Below are positions 1-18,072 of a stretch of DNA of 64,000 nt, one piece after another (positions within the stretch are counted from its first letter, which is position 1; the number at the start of each line of letters is the position of its first letter). The DNA is from Trichobilharzia regenti (lineage: Eukaryota; Platyhelminthes; Trematoda; Strigeidida; Schistosomatidae), in the NCBI GenBank assembly GCA_944472135.2, contig CALYDD020000435.1, positions 62,001 to 126,000 of the forward strand, given 5' to 3'. Under the pieces are notes generated by a model, which was not told the origin of the DNA, did not search any database, and was given only the letters and a program-made list of their open reading frames with translations. A program made the translations under genes and the position numbers.

Positions 1-786
1 AACATACGGCATTTTACCCATTATATATATATCTTATTTCACCTATGTGTGACATTGCCGTTTTCACTCCACACACCCAGTTTGGTTCGTTTTAATTTTT
101 AGCGAAATATAATCTAAATTCTTCGTTACATTTCATCCATTCATTCGTGACACGTAAGTAAGTAAGTAAGTAAGTATTACACATATATACATACACTAAT
201 AGTACTAGTAGTAAGTGTACTATGTACCCGAAATTTTGATCTACTAATATCCTTTTATTTCGGTGTTTTGTTTTGTTTTCAGTAATCGGCTTGTCATCAT
301 CATCATCATCAGGATCAAGATCAGGCTAAGGGAAACGCTGTCATCATCATTATCATCATCATCAAATATAGCTAAGCGTAAATTGTGACAAGTATAATAA
401 TTATCTACAGATAGGGGTGAGTGCCTTAAACGATATGTCTGTCTGAGATGTTCACAATTTCCACCTCATGTATATAACTGAACTGAATTTTTGTCATTAA
501 ATTTCGTAACATTTCACTGACGAGATATATGATGTATTTTATTCCTCACTCACTAGTAGAAAGCATCACAGTACATTAACCCTGTCACTCCCCCCCACAC
601 CCCACCCCAATCTCTATTTGGTTTGTAAATTTATTTTTAGCTTTGTAGCTGTATTTCAGATTTCATAATAATAATAATGGACTACTGATCACCCACCACC
701 CTACCTCTCCGTCTGTGACAGTTATTTGTCATCCCTCCCTCTCTCTCTCTCTCTCCCTACCAGGGTGTGGTGTACTGCTATTAGCC

Positions 787-824
<38 letters not shown>

Positions 825-1100
825 CTTATTTACCACCACTTACTGTGATCACATCACACCTGGGATAAAAAATTAATCTTACTCGTTCGAATAGACCAAT
901 CATGCACCATCATGTGTGTGTGCGTAAATTCTCTGACTTGTCGACAAGCCTGTAGCCATTGCACTACCTATTCTATTATTATTATTATTAATACTATTCC
1001 CATAGTTGGTTTGTAAGGATTAAATTTGATTTACGAGTTTGACCACGCCAAGCCAAGAATCGGATTGTCATAATCATAATCATATACAATTGTTCTGGCA

Positions 1101-1370
1101 CCTGGGGGCATTGGGGAGTACTGGACAGCCAGCTGCTTCGTCAGCCACCCTAGTTTCGGAATCATTGGCAGTACGCGCCCACCACAGTGGCAGGGTTCCA
1201 ATCCAGGACCTTCCGGTTACAAGCAAGGCCAGCTAGCTGGCTGGCTCGTATACCATTCAGTCACCACTCACTGGGACCTGACCTGACCTGACCCGACCAG
1301 ATTCAATGACTAACGCATGAATTCTAACTTCTACCTATCAATTTATGATGCATTTACCGCGACTGGCGGC
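1101..1370 (-). repeat. tRNA-derived SINE-like region in unit A1
   Basis: On the minus strand GGTCCTGGATTGGAACCC (1,193-1,210) resembles a pol III B box, and upstream of it CCCAGTGAGTGG is a degenerate A-box-like stretch. The same backbone (GAGTACTGGACA..., GGACCTTCC..., the CATTCAGYCAC region, TTCTAACTTCTAC) recurs diverged at 28,636 and 58,296, which supports a dispersed element rather than unit-specific DNA. A 65-codon open frame over it on the plus strand looks incidental. Known background: schistosome genomes carry tRNA-related SINEs; I have not matched this to a named family. Confidence 0.5.
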
Positions 1371-1705
1371 GGCACCAACCAATCGGTGGGAAATCCATCC
1401 TCGCTCGCACAGTTGACTGGACTGGACTGGACTGATTGGAGCTCACCGTGTAAAACTGACTAACTGACTAACAACATATATGCTGCTGATGGATTAATTG
1501 CTGGCTGGCTGGCTGGCTGGCTGGGTAGGTCTGTCTGTCTGTTTGTCTATTTGAATTGACTAACTAACATTATGCCCAATTATATAATTATTCTTGCACT
1601 AACTAGCCTTACATTGCGATTTCTCAGTATTCACTGCACTCACTCACTCACTCACTCACTAGTTAAACATTCTGCAATGCTTGTTTTCTTTTATTTCAGC
1701 ACTAA

Positions 1706-1738
<33 letters not shown>

Positions 1739-1899
1739 CGTACAACGTCGTAATTAAAACTACAGAAGTGAAAATGTCACTTCATCTCATAATCTCATAG
1801 GACGAGGAGTAGGGCACAATGATCAACTTTTTAAATATATTTTCATATGCATATATATATATATATATTTTTAATATACAGGCATCTATCTATCTATCT

Positions 1900-2250
1900 G
1901 TGTCAATTTATCGATCAATCCAGTCAGTCAGTCAGCCAGCCAGCCATCTTTTGAAAATACACATGATATAACAAGATATTGATTTTTTAATTTTAATTAG
2001 TCATCTAAATGCCTTGTATAATAGAGTAGAGTAGAATAGAATAGAATAGAATTAATTATTCCTTAATTCATTGCTTCCCTGCCTGCTTTGATTGTGAATT
2101 GTAAATTTTGCCTAAAAGATGATGATGATAAGTAATGACTTCTTTTAATTTGAAGCAGAAGAAGATGTCAATTGAAAAAGAACTTATTATTTATTCTTAT
2201 TATTAGTCTTTTTGGGAGAATTTTATCATGACCTCTATGAGACATGAATT
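1900..2250. repeat. 351-bp direct repeat, left copy, unit A1
   Basis: Starts GTGTCAATTTATCGATCAAT and ends GAGACATGAATT. The same 351 bp recurs at 3,643-3,993, so the (CTAT)n array sits between two direct copies. It is non-coding by inspection and contains AGAATAGAAT-type and (GATGAT) short repeats. Confidence 0.9.
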
Positions 2251-3642
<1,392 letters not shown>

Positions 3643-3993
3643 GTGTCAATTTATCGATCAATCCAGTCAGTCAGTCAGCCAGCCAGCCATCTTTTGAAAA
3701 TACACATGATATAACAAGATATTGATTTTTTAATTTTAATTAGTCATCTAAATGCCTTGTATAATAGAGTAGAGTAGAATAGAATAGAATAGAATTAATT
3801 ATTCCTTAATTCATTGCTTCCCTGCCTGCTTTGATTGTGAATTGTAAATTTTGCCTAAAAGATGATGATGATAAGTAATGACTTCTTTTAATTTGAAGCA
3901 GAAGAAGATGTCAATTGAAAAAGAACTTATTATTTATTCTTATTATTAGTCTTTTTGGGAGAATTTTATCATGACCTCTATGAGACATGAATT
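3643..3993. repeat. 351-bp direct repeat, right copy, unit A1
   Basis: Same length as 1,900-2,250 and nearly identical. It is followed at 3,994-4,169 by a second, interrupted (CTAT)n tract with AACTATATAACT variants, ending before GCCACAGTTTG. Confidence 0.9.
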
Positions 3994-4011
3994 ATCTATC
4001 TATCTATCTAA

Positions 4012-4102
<91 letters not shown>

Positions 4103-4169
4103 ACTATCTATCTAACTATATAACTATCTATCTAACTATATAACTATCTATCTATCTAACTATCTATCT
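3994..4169. repeat. Second, interrupted (CTAT)n tract, unit A1
   Basis: About 175 bp of CTAT repeats whose 3' half is broken by TAACTATATAAC units. The interrupted end is identical in A2 (9,602-9,761) and A4 (44,375-44,467), so it is the old, stable part of the tract. Confidence 0.9.
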
Positions 4170-4530
4170 GCCACAGTTTGAGGCACTTACTTCAGTAGCA
4201 CGCTGGCTGGGTTCGAGCCAGCCCTGGCGGTTTACACAGAATGATAAGTTCTTGTTTGTTTTTGGTCGAATTACAAAACACACAGACCCACACTCACAGT
4301 TGGTGTGATGATCTCGGACAGCAGTAGTTTTACTCAAAATATACTACCGAAAACGAACACACAAAGAAAAAAAAACAAACAGAACTTATCATTGTCTGTA
4401 AACTATTGAAATATATGATTATTATTTATTTATTTACTGACATTAACTACTCCGGGAGAATTGATTGCAACTATAGAAATGACTCAGCGCTGACTCAGCA
4501 AGAAAATAACATCCGGAATTCCGACGCCAA

Positions 4531-4732
4531 TATGAACAAACTGCAGACCTTCATCAACAGCTGCAACAACTGTTAAACTTTCCTCGAGAACACATGGCCG
4601 GCCAGGTAAGGAAAACTTTGGCAGGGAAACCAACGCAATGGAGATGTACGGCTGTAGCCTTGTTTTCCTCTAGGAATGAAACGAGACGATAATAATAATA
4701 ATGTAATAATAATAATAATAATAATGGTAATA
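4531..4732 (+). mobile_element. Deleted RTE-like 3' tail in unit A1
   Basis: MNKLQTFINSC at 4,532-4,564 matches the C-terminal segment of the RTE-like protein seen elsewhere in the window (for example LQTTDLHQQL at 17,670). The sequence then jumps to the element's 3' end: CAATGGAGATG, CTGTAGCC, TTCCTCTAGGAATGAAA, followed by an (AATAAT)n tail with no protein between. The tail design (short 3' UTR ending in AT-rich simple repeat) is a known RTE trait. The same remnant lies in A2 and A4, so insertion predates the tandem duplication. Confidence 0.6.
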
Positions 4733-4849
4733 ATAATGATACTTATAGTATAATATAATGTAATAATAATAGTAATAATATACCGAAAATGAGAATTGAA
4801 TACGCGAACTGACAAATATCCATCTCCGTATACTTATCGTCCGCTGTCT

Positions 4850-5588
4850 CTAAAGTGACGATGCCATGTAGTCATCGGCAACCTCGGCTGGGCTGGACTG
4901 TAAAGTGATGATTTCGCCATCGAGATTTCCTGTTAATACTAACAATGCTAAGAGATGTTCTTCATACACCACAAGTTGACGAGGAGTTCCACTAACACAT
5001 GACACAAGTTTAAGTAAATTATTATTATAAAAATTATTATTAATATTATTTTCAAATACTTACCGAGTGAGTGAGTAATTTGTCAATGATATTCCGGGAT
5101 TCATAATCACTGACAGGCTGATAGTTAGCTTCGTTAGACGAGAGAGACAGACGGCTGGCTGGCTGGCTGGCTTTCATTCAAAGTAACAACAATAAGTATT
5201 GAAAATATAAGTAAGAATTATTTCAACTGGTAAAATACTGGTCGGCTGGATACACTCACTTGTCGTCGATTTGCCAAGAGGAGAGGAGAGGAGAGGATTG
5301 CAGATGAATAATGCCAGTTAGAAGGAATCAAATGACTGAAAATGATGAATAGCATTGAATTAGATTGATAACAACTTGGAATTGGGGCTATGAAGTCATC
5401 AAATAAATAAATGAATAAATAAATAGAAATCTACATCTGGTTGTTTGATGCAAGCAACCAAAATCTTCAAAGTCATATGTCTTTACATCCACTAAATAGA
5501 ATATGTAAGAGAGAGAAAACAGTACTTACTTACCTCTCCAGTCAGGTCGTGTGTGGTTATAACCAGGCGTCGTTGTTTGTGTCTTCAT
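4850..5588 (-). CDS. Candidate split gene, unit A1: five exons, 148 codons, function unknown
   Basis: Not recognised. On the minus strand an ATG at 5,588-5,586 (context AAAAATGA) opens exon 1 (5,534-5,588), which ends GAGAG|GTAAGTAAG. The next intron is 42 nt with a pyrimidine tract and TATTTAG. Further exons are 5,435-5,491, 5,260-5,387, 5,064-5,128 and 4,850-4,991; introns of 47, 131 and 72 nt all start GT and end AG. Joined, they give 447 nt in one frame, ending TTTAG. The product starts MKTQTTTPGYNHTRPDWRG, has a hydrophobic middle (MLFIIF, SSPLLLA) and ends with an acidic stretch, SSPAEVADDYMASSL. Very short introns near the 5' end are typical of schistosome genes. Weak points: splice sites were chosen by eye, the exon 4 acceptor (GAAG) is poor and a better one (ATCAG, exon from 5,117) gives another frame with an early stop, and upstream exons may exist. 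Confidence 0.38.
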
Positions 5589-6082
5589 TTTTATTATATA
5601 TATGTACTTGGACAACAGCGTCTGGAAATGACGAAGTGGGGGAAATATAACAAAGGTAGTGTATTATCCATCCATCCATCCATGTCTTCGCACCTCTTCC
5701 TTTGATGCGCATTGCATCCGCCTTTCCACAATTCCAAATCCCTAAAAGCTGCTTGCATCTTGTAACCGTTGTTTTTGACATCAATAAAATCTGGACCAGC
5801 TGTATCCATCCACCAAGGCGTCATTATCCATGCAGTTTGCCAGAAAAGACAAAGCATCTACTTCCTACTGTCTAGATCCAACTAGCTGCATAATCTTCAA
5901 TATCCACCAATCGAACTCCATATTGTCTGAGTTGTCTTCATCTTCCTCCTTCTACTCCTGATGATGATGATGATACTGCGAATATAAATGGACAATTAGT
6001 CTACACCCAAAATACCACTGGCTCGCTCGCCTGCATGCTGAATAAATTCTGTAATAATGGTCTTTGAATGTAATCAGCACCG

Positions 6083-6090
6083 CTTATATA
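6083..6090 (-). promoter_or_regulatory. TATA-like box upstream of the candidate gene
   Basis: The minus strand reads GAGGTATATAAGCGG, a good TATA box match, about 500 nt upstream of the candidate ATG. Conserved in A2 (11,670-11,677) and A4 (46,382-46,389). No other core element is evident and AT-rich DNA produces such matches by chance. Confidence 0.25.
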
Positions 6091-7076
6091 CCTCTCACTC
6101 TCTAGCCAAACACATCATCACGCCCACCCACCCCACCCCACCCCAATACACACACACGTTCTCCCTCCCCCCCCTTTGTTTCGTTTGTATTAGGTAGTTA
6201 GTTAGTTGTTAGGTTTACATATATGTGATGACCCGATGTGATGTGACGGTGGTCGGTAGTGGTGGTGTGCAAATGAAACCAACATCTATTAACATACGGC
6301 ATTTTACCCATTATATATATATCTTATTTCACCTATGTGTGACACTGCTGTTTTCACTCCACACACCCAGTTTGGTTCGTTTTAATTGTTAGCGAAATAT
6401 AATCTAAATTCTTCGTTACATTTCATCCATTCATTCGTGACACGTAAGTAAGTAAGTAAGTAAGTATTACACATATATACATACACTAATAGTACTAGTA
6501 GTAAGTGTACTATGTACCCGAAATTTTGATCTACTAATATCCTTTTATTTCGGTGTTTTGTTTTGTTTTCAGTAATCGGCTTGTCATCATCATCATCATC
6601 AGGATCAAGATCAGGCTAAGGGAAACGCTGTCATCATCATTATCATCATCATCAAATATAGCTAAGCGTAAATTGTGACAAGTATAATAATTATCTACAG
6701 ATAGGGGTGAGTGCCTTAAACGATATGTCTGTCTGAGATGTTCACAATTTCCACCTCATGTATATAACTGAACTGAATTTTTGTCATTAAATTTCGTAAC
6801 ATTTCACTGACGAGATATATGATGTATTTTATTCCTCACTCACTAGTAGAAAGCATCACAGTACATTAACCCTGTCACTCCCCCCCACACCCCACCCCAA
6901 TCTCTATTTGGTTTGTAAATTTATTTTTAGCTTTGTGGCTGTATTTCAGATTTCATAATAATAATAATGGACTACTGATCACCCACCACCCTACCTCTCC
7001 GTCTGTGACAGTTATTCGTCATCCCTCCCTCTCTCTCTCTCTCTCCCTACCAGGGTGTGGTGTACTGCTATTAGCC

Positions 7077-7108
<32 letters not shown>

Positions 7109-7384
7109 CTTATTTACCACCACTTACTGTGATCACATCACACCTGGGATAAAAAATTAATCTTACTCGTTCGAATAGACCAATCATGCACCATCATGTG
7201 TGTGTGCGTAAATTCTCTGACTTGTCGACAAGCCTGTAGCCATTGCACTACCTATTCTATTATTATTATTATTAATACTATTCCCATAGTTGGTTTGTAA
7301 GGATTAAATTTGATTTACGAGTTTGACCACGCCAAGCCAAGAATCGGATTGTCATAATCATAATCATATACAATTGTTCTGGCA

Positions 7385-7654
7385 CCTGGGGGCATTGGGG
7401 AGTACTGGACAGCCAGCTGCTTCGTCAGCCACCCTAGTTTCGGAATCATTGGCAGTACGCGCCCACCACAGTGGCAGGGTTCCAATCCAGGACCTTCCGG
7501 TTACAAGCAAGGCCAGCTAGCTGGCTGGCTCGTATACCATTCAGTCACCACTCACTGGGACCTGACCTGACCTGACCCGACCAGATTCAATGACTAACGC
7601 ATGAATTCTAACTTCTACCTATCAATTTATGATGCATTTACCGCGACTGGCGGC
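7385..7654 (-). repeat. tRNA-derived SINE-like region in unit A2
   Basis: Same sequence as the region in A1, with the B-box-like GGATTGGAACC preserved on the minus strand. It was duplicated with the unit, not inserted independently, because position and flanks are identical. Confidence 0.5.
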
Positions 7655-7989
7655 GGCACCAACCAATCGGTGGGAAATCCATCCTCGCTCGCACAGTTGA
7701 CTGGACTGGACTGGACTGATTGGAGCTCACCGTGTAAAACTGACTAACTGACTAACAACATATATGCTGCTGATGGATTAATTGCTGGCTGGCTGGCTGG
7801 CTGGCTGGGTAGGTCTGTCTGTCTGTTTGTCTATTTGAATTGACTAACTAACATTATGCCCAATTATATAATTATTCTTGCACTAACTAGCCTTACATTG
7901 CGATTTCTCAGTATTCACTGCACTCACTCACTCACTCACTCACTAGTTAAACATTCTGCAATGCTTGTTTTCTTTTATTTCAGCACTAA

Positions 7990-8022
<33 letters not shown>

Positions 8023-8183
8023 CGTACAACGTCGTAATTAAAACTACAGAAGTGAAAATGTCACTTCATCTCATAATCTCATAGGACGAGGAGTAGGGCA
8101 CAATGATCAACTTTTTAAATATATTTTCATATGCATATATATATATATATATTTTTAATATACAGGCATCTATCTATCTATCT

Positions 8184-8531
8184 GTGTCAATTTATCGATC
8201 AATCCAGTCAGTCAGTCAGCCAGCCAGCCATCTTTTGAAAATACACATGATATAACAAGATATTGATTTTTTAATTTTAATTAGTCATCTAAATGCCTTG
8301 TATAATAGAGTAGAGTAGAATAGAATCGAATAGAATTAATTATTCCTTAATTCATTGCTTCCCTGCCTGCTTTGATTGTGAATTGTAAATTTTGCCTAAA
8401 AGATGATGATGATAAGTAATGACTTCTTTTAATTTGAAGCAGAAGAAGATGTCAATAGAAAAAGAACTTATTATTTATTCTTATTATTAGTCTTTTTGGG
8501 AGAATTTTATCATGACCTCTATGAGACATGA

Positions 8532-8534
<3 letters not shown>
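8184..8534. repeat. 351-bp direct repeat, left copy, unit A2
   Basis: Matches the A1 copies in length and sequence, with a few substitutions (GAATCGAAT near 8,325, AATAGAAAAAG near 8,455). Confidence 0.9.
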
Positions 8535-9250
<716 letters not shown>

Positions 9251-9601
9251 GTGTCAATTTATCGATCAATCCAGTCAGTCAGTCAGCCAGCCAGCCATCT
9301 TTTGAAAATACACATGATATAACAAGATATTGATTTTTTAATTTTAATTAGTCATCTAAATGCCTTGTATAATAGAGTAGAGTAGAATAGAATAGAATAG
9401 AATTAATTATTCCTTAATTCATTGCTTCCCTGCCTGCTTTGATTGTGAATTGTAAATTTTGCCTAAAAGATGATGATGATAAGTAATGACTTCTTTTAAT
9501 TTGAAGCAGAAGAAGATGTCAATTGAAAAAGAACTTATTATTTATTCTTATTATTAGTCTTTTTGGGAGAATTTTATCATGACCTCTATGAGACATGAAT
9601 T
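9251..9601. repeat. 351-bp direct repeat, right copy, unit A2
   Basis: Second copy of the segment in A2. The short interrupted (CTAT)n tract 9,602-9,761 follows it. Confidence 0.9.
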
Positions 9602-9619
9602 ATCTATCTATCTATCTAA

Positions 9620-9694
<75 letters not shown>

Positions 9695-10117
9695 ACTATC
9701 TATCTAACTATATAACTATCTATCTAACTATATAACTATCTATCTATCTAACTATCTATCTGCCACAGTTTGAGGCACTTACTTCAGTAGCACGCTGGCT
9801 GGGTTCGAGCCAGCCCTGGCGGTTTACACAGAATGATAAGTTCTTGTTTGTTTTTGGTCGAATTACAAAACACACAGACACACTCACAGTTGGTGTGATG
9901 ATCTCGGACAGCAGTAGTTTTACTCAAAATATACTACCGAAAACGAACACACAAAGAAAAAACAAACAGAACTTATCATTGTCTGTAAACTATTGAAATA
10001 TATGATTATTATTTATTTATTTACTGACATTAACTACTCCGGGAGAATTGATTGCAACTATAGAAATGACTCAGCGCTGACTCAGCAAGAAAATAACATC
10101 CGGAATTCCGACGCCAA

Positions 10118-10312
10118 TATGAACAAACTGCAGACCTTCATCAACAGCTGCAACAACTGTTAAACTTTCCTCGAGAACACATGGCCGGCCAGGTAAGGAA
10201 AACTTTGGCAGGGAAACCAACGCAATGGAGATGTACGGCTGTAGCCTTGTTTTCCTCTAGGAATGAAACGAGACGATAATAATAATAATATAATAATAAT
10301 AATAATAATAAT
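10118..10312 (+). mobile_element. Deleted RTE-like 3' tail in unit A2
   Basis: Same internal deletion and same end as in A1. The (AATAAT)n tail differs by a few bases. Confidence 0.6.
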
Positions 10313-10436
10313 GGTAATAATAATGATACTTATAGTATAATATAATGTAATAATAATAGTAATAATATACCGAAAATGAGAATTGAATACGCGAACTGAC
10401 AAATATCCATCTCCGTATACTTATCGTCCGCTGTCT

Positions 10437-11175
10437 CTAAAGTGACGATGCCATGTAGTCATCGGCAACCTCGGCTGGGCTGGACTGTAAAGTGATGATT
10501 TCGCCATCGAGATTTCCTGTTAATACTAACAATGCTAAGAGATGTTCTTCATACACCACAAGTTGACGAGGAGTTCCACTAACACATGACACAAGTTTAA
10601 GTAAATTATTATTATAAAAATTATTATTAATATTATTTTCAAATACTTACCGAGTGAGTGAGTAATTTATCAATGATATTCCGGGATTCATAATCACTGA
10701 CAGGCTGATAGTTAGCTTCGTTAGACGAGAGAGACAGACGGCTGGCTGGCTGGCTGGCTTTCATTCAAAGTAACAACAATAAGTATTGAAAATATAAGTA
10801 AGAATTATTTCAACTGGTAAAATACTGGTCGGCTGGATACACTCACTTGTCGTCGATTTGCCAAGAGGAGAGGAGAGGAGAGGATTGCAGATGAATAATG
10901 CCAGTTAGAAGGAATCAAATGACTGAAAATGATGAATAGCATTGAATTAGATTGATAACAACTTGGAATTGGGGCTATGAAGTCATCAAATAAATAAATG
11001 AATAAATAAATAGAAATCTACATCTGGTTGTTTGATGCAAGCAACCAAAATCTTCAAAGTCATATGTCTTTACATCCACTAAATAGAATATGTAAGAGAG
11101 AGAAAACAGTACTTACTTACCTCTCCAGTCAGGTCGTGTGTGGTTATAACCAGGCGTCGTTGTTTGTGTCTTCAT
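10437..11175 (-). CDS. Candidate split gene, unit A2 copy
   Basis: Same exon plan as in A1 shifted by 5,587: exons 11,121-11,175, 11,022-11,078, 10,847-10,974, 10,651-10,715 and 10,437-10,578. All GT-AG borders and the 148-codon frame are kept. One base differs in exon 4 (CAATTTATCAATG on the plus strand against TTTGTCAATG), changing Thr to Ile. Near-identity with A1 gives no independent evidence of selection. Confidence 0.36.
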
Positions 11176-12662
11176 TTTTATTATATATATGTACTTGGAC
11201 AACAGCGTCTGGAAATGACGAAGTGGGGGAAATATAACAAAGGTAGTGTATTATCCATCCATCCATCCATGTCTTCGCACCTCTTCCTTTGATGCGCATT
11301 GCATCCGCCTTTCCACAATTCCAAATCCCTAAAAGCTGCTTGCATCTTGTAACCGTTGTTTTTGACATCAATAAAATCTGGACCAGCTGTATCCATCCAC
11401 CAAGGCGTCATTATCCATGCAGTTTGCCAGAAAAGACAAAGCATCTACATCCTACTCTCTAGATCCAACTAGCTGCATAATCTTCAATATCCACCAATCG
11501 AACTCCATATTGTCTGAGTTGTCTTCATCTTCCTCCTTCTACTCCTGATGATGATGATGATACTGCGAATATAAATGGACAATTAGTCTACACCCAAAAT
11601 ACCACTGGCTCGCTCGCCTGCATACTGAATAAATTCTGTAATAATGGTCTTTGAATGTAATCAGCACCGCTTATATACCTCTCACTCTCTAGCCAAACAC
11701 ATCATCACGCCCACCCACCCCACCCCACCCCAATACACACACACGTTCTCCCTCCCCCCCCTTTGTTTCGTTTGTATTAGGTAGTTAGTTAGTTGTTAGG
11801 TTTACATATATGTGATGACCCGATGTGATGTGACGGTGGTCGGTAGTGGTGGTGTGCAAATGAAACCAACATCTATTAACATACGGCATTTTACCCATTA
11901 TATATATATCTTATTTCACCTATGTGTGACACTGCTGTTTTCACTCCACACACCCAGTTTGGTTCGTTTTAATTGTTAGCGAAATATAATCTAAATTCTT
12001 CGTTACATTTCATCCATTCATTCGTGACACGTAAGTAAGTAAGTAAGTAAGTATTACACATATATACATACACTAATAGTACTAGTAGTAAGTGTACTAT
12101 GTACCCGAAATTTTGATCTACTAATATCCTTTTATTTCGGTGTTTTGTTTTGTTTTCAGTAATCGGCTTGTCATCATCATCATCATCAGGATCAAGATCA
12201 GGCTAAGGGAAACGCTGTCATCATCATTATCATCATCATCAAATATAGCTAAGCGTAAATTGTGACAAGTATAATAATTATCTACAGATAGGGGTGAGTG
12301 CCTTAAACGATATGTCTGTCTGAGATGTTCACAATTTCCACCTCATGTATATAACTGAACTGAATTGTTGTCATTAAATTTCGTAACATTTCACTGACGA
12401 GATATATGATGTATTTTATTCCTCACTCACTAGTAGAAAGCATCACAGTACATTAACCCTGTCACTCCCCCCCACACCCCACCCCAATCTCTATTTGGTT
12501 TGTAAATTTATTTTTAGCTTTGTGGCTGTATTTCAGATTTCATAATAATAATAATGGACTACTGATCACCCACCACCCTACCTCTCCGTCTGTGACAGTT
12601 ATTCGTCATCCCTCCCCTCTCTCTCTCTCTCCCTACCAGGGTGTGGTGTACTGCTATTAGCC

Positions 12663-12694
<32 letters not shown>

Positions 12695-12970
12695 CTTATT
12701 TACCACCACTTACTGTGATCACATCACACCTGGGATAAAAAATTAATCTTACTCGTTCGAATAGACCAATCATGCACCATCATGTGTGTGTGCGTAAATT
12801 CTCTGACTTGTCGACAAGCCTGTAGCCATTGCACTACCTATTCTATTATTATTATTATTAATACTATTCCCATAGTTGGTTTGTAAGGATTAAATTTGAT
12901 TTACGAGTTTGACCACGCCAAGCCAAGAATCGGATTGTCATAATCATAATCATATACAATTGTTCTGGCA

Positions 12971-13240
12971 CCTGGGGGCATTGGGGAGTACTGGACAGCC
13001 AGCTGCTTCGTCAGCCACCCTAGTTTCGGAATCATTGGCAGTACGCGCCCACCACAGTGGCAGGGTTCCAATCCAGGACCTTCCGGTTACAAGCAAGGCC
13101 AGCTAGCTGGCTGGCTCGTATACCATTCAGTCACCACTCACTGGGACCTGACCTGACCTGACCCGACCAGATTCAATGACTAACGCATGAATTCTAACTT
13201 CTACCTATCAATTTATGATGCATTTACCGCGACTGGCGGC
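12971..13240 (-). repeat. tRNA-derived SINE-like region in unit A3
   Basis: Third collinear copy, with no difference from A1 that I could see by eye. It travels with the unit. Confidence 0.5.
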
Positions 13241-13720
13241 GGCACCAACCAATCGGTGGGAAATCCATCCTCGCTCGCACAGTTGACTGGACTGGACTGG
13301 ACTGATTGGAGCTCACCGTGTAAAACTGACTAACTGACTAACAACATATATGCTGCTGATGGATTAATTGCTGGCTGGCTGGCTGGCTGGCTGGGTAGGT
13401 CTGTCTGTCTGTTTGTCTATTTGAATTGACTAACTAACATTATGCCCAATTATATAATTATTCTTGCACTAACTAGCCTTACATTGCGATTTCTCAGTAT
13501 TCACTGCACTCACTCACTCACTCACTCACTAGTTAAACATTCTGCAATGCTTGTTTTCTTTTATTTCAGCACTAAAAGTATATTATTATTATTATTATTA
13601 TTATTATCGTACAACGTCGTAATTAAAACTACAGAAGTGAAAATGTCACTTCATCTCATAATCTCATAGGACGAGGAGTAGGGCACAATGATCAACTTTT
13701 TAAATATATTTTCATATGCA

Positions 13721-13724
<4 letters not shown>

Positions 13725-13768
<44 letters not shown>
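13725..13768. repeat. (TA)n dinucleotide run, expanded in unit A3
   Basis: An AT run of about 44 bp, against roughly 20 bp at the matching place in A1 (about 1,850), A2 (about 8,133) and A4 (about 43,974). Together with the array that follows, it produces an artificial open frame reading Ile-Tyr repeats. Confidence 0.9.
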
Positions 13769-13771
<3 letters not shown>

Positions 13772-13786
13772 TTTTAATATACAGGC

Positions 13787-16993
<3,207 letters not shown>

Positions 16994-18072
16994 AATCTCA
17001 TCCAAGAGTTATACGACAATGCTTCATGCCAAGTAATCCACAACGCGAACTTTCGGAAGCCTTCGAAGTGAGGACGGGAGTGAGACAAGGCTGTCTACTA
17101 TCGTCAATGATCTTCCTGATTGAAGTAGATTGGATAATGCAACAGACGACGGCGGGCAACGAGGAAACAGGCATAAAATGGACCCTCACGAAAAACTTGG
17201 AGGATCTAAACTTAGCTGATGATATATGTCTGATTTCCCTCAAAATGGAAGATATGCAAGTGAAAAGGAACAAGCTGGCAGAAAAAGCATCAAAGATAGG
17301 AATGACTTCAGGTGAGCATAGATAAAACAGAGGTAGATGTGAAGATTCCTGGCCAACAGCGACAGCAACAACAACAACAGACAACAATCAGCATACATGG
17401 GAGGACTCTGGAAGAAGCAACCTCCTTTAACTCCTACCTACCTACCTCCCTCGGAAGCATCGTTTCAACTACAGGCGGAAATGACGAGGACATCAAAGCC
17501 AGAATCGGAAAAGCAAGACAAGCTTTCATTACTCTCAAGTCTGTGTGGAAGTCAACAGCACTCAGCATGAAAATGAAAATAAGATGGGGATTTTCAACTC
17601 CAATGTGAAGTCAGTGCTACTATACGGATGGAACAGAGACTTGGTGAGTCATAAAGAGCACCTGAAACAAACTACAGACCTTCATCAACAGTTATCTTCG
17701 CTCAATACTCAAGATCAGATGGCCAGAAAAGATCAGCAACAGGAAAGGATCTCTGGCAACGAGCGAACCAACCCATCAGGAACCGATTGTGCAAAAAATG
17801 GACAGGAAGAAATGGAGATGGATTGGATATACTCTGAGAAAACCATCAAGTGACATGACTAGAGAAGCAATCGCTCGAGTGGAACCCGAAAGGGAAGCGG
17901 CGAGTTGGTCGTCAGTGTGAGGGTGACTTGGAGGAGGTGATGTGAAGAGGAGATGAAAGCATGTGGGCAGACTTGGAGCCAGGTGAAAAAGATGGCAGAA
18001 AACTGAAGGCAATGGAGACGCGCGGCTGAAGCCCTATGTTCCTCTAGGAATTAAAGGATATAATAATAATAT
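16994..18072 (+). pseudogene. RTE-like non-LTR retrotransposon, RT and 3' end, broken (R1)
   Basis: Remnant of a reverse transcriptase that would copy its own mRNA at a nicked target. The first stretch (from CTCATCCAAGAG) reads LIQELYDNASCQVIHNA, then a frameshift leads into AFEVRTGVRQGCLLS (about 17,060-17,103). The catalytic motif appears as LADD at 17,212-17,223, followed by GSIVSTTGG (17,453-17,480), NSNVKSVLLYG (17,594-17,626) and GKRRVGR (17,890-17,910), in changing frames with stops. The 3' end is CGGCTGAAGCCCTATG, TTCCTCTAGG and an (ATAATA) tail. The endonuclease and first half of the RT are missing, so this is a 5'-truncated, dead copy. Clade assignment to RTE is from motif memory. 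Confidence 0.75.

Noticed and set aside
1039..1236. 65-codon frame repeated at 7,323, 12,909 and 43,150
   Set aside because: It overlies a tRNA-like SINE region on the opposite strand and is conserved only because the unit is duplicated.
1101..1370. Functional tRNA gene
   Set aside because: Only box-like motifs are present; no cloverleaf with paired acceptor and anticodon stems could be drawn.
5557..5857. Two overlapping minus-strand frames (75 and 87 codons), also at 11,144 and 45,856
   Set aside because: They run through the proposed exon 1 in other frames and show no motif. They could contain upstream exons, but I could not find good splice borders.
16998..17387. 129-codon minus-strand frame
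   Set aside because: Antisense shadow of the RTE RT fragment R1.
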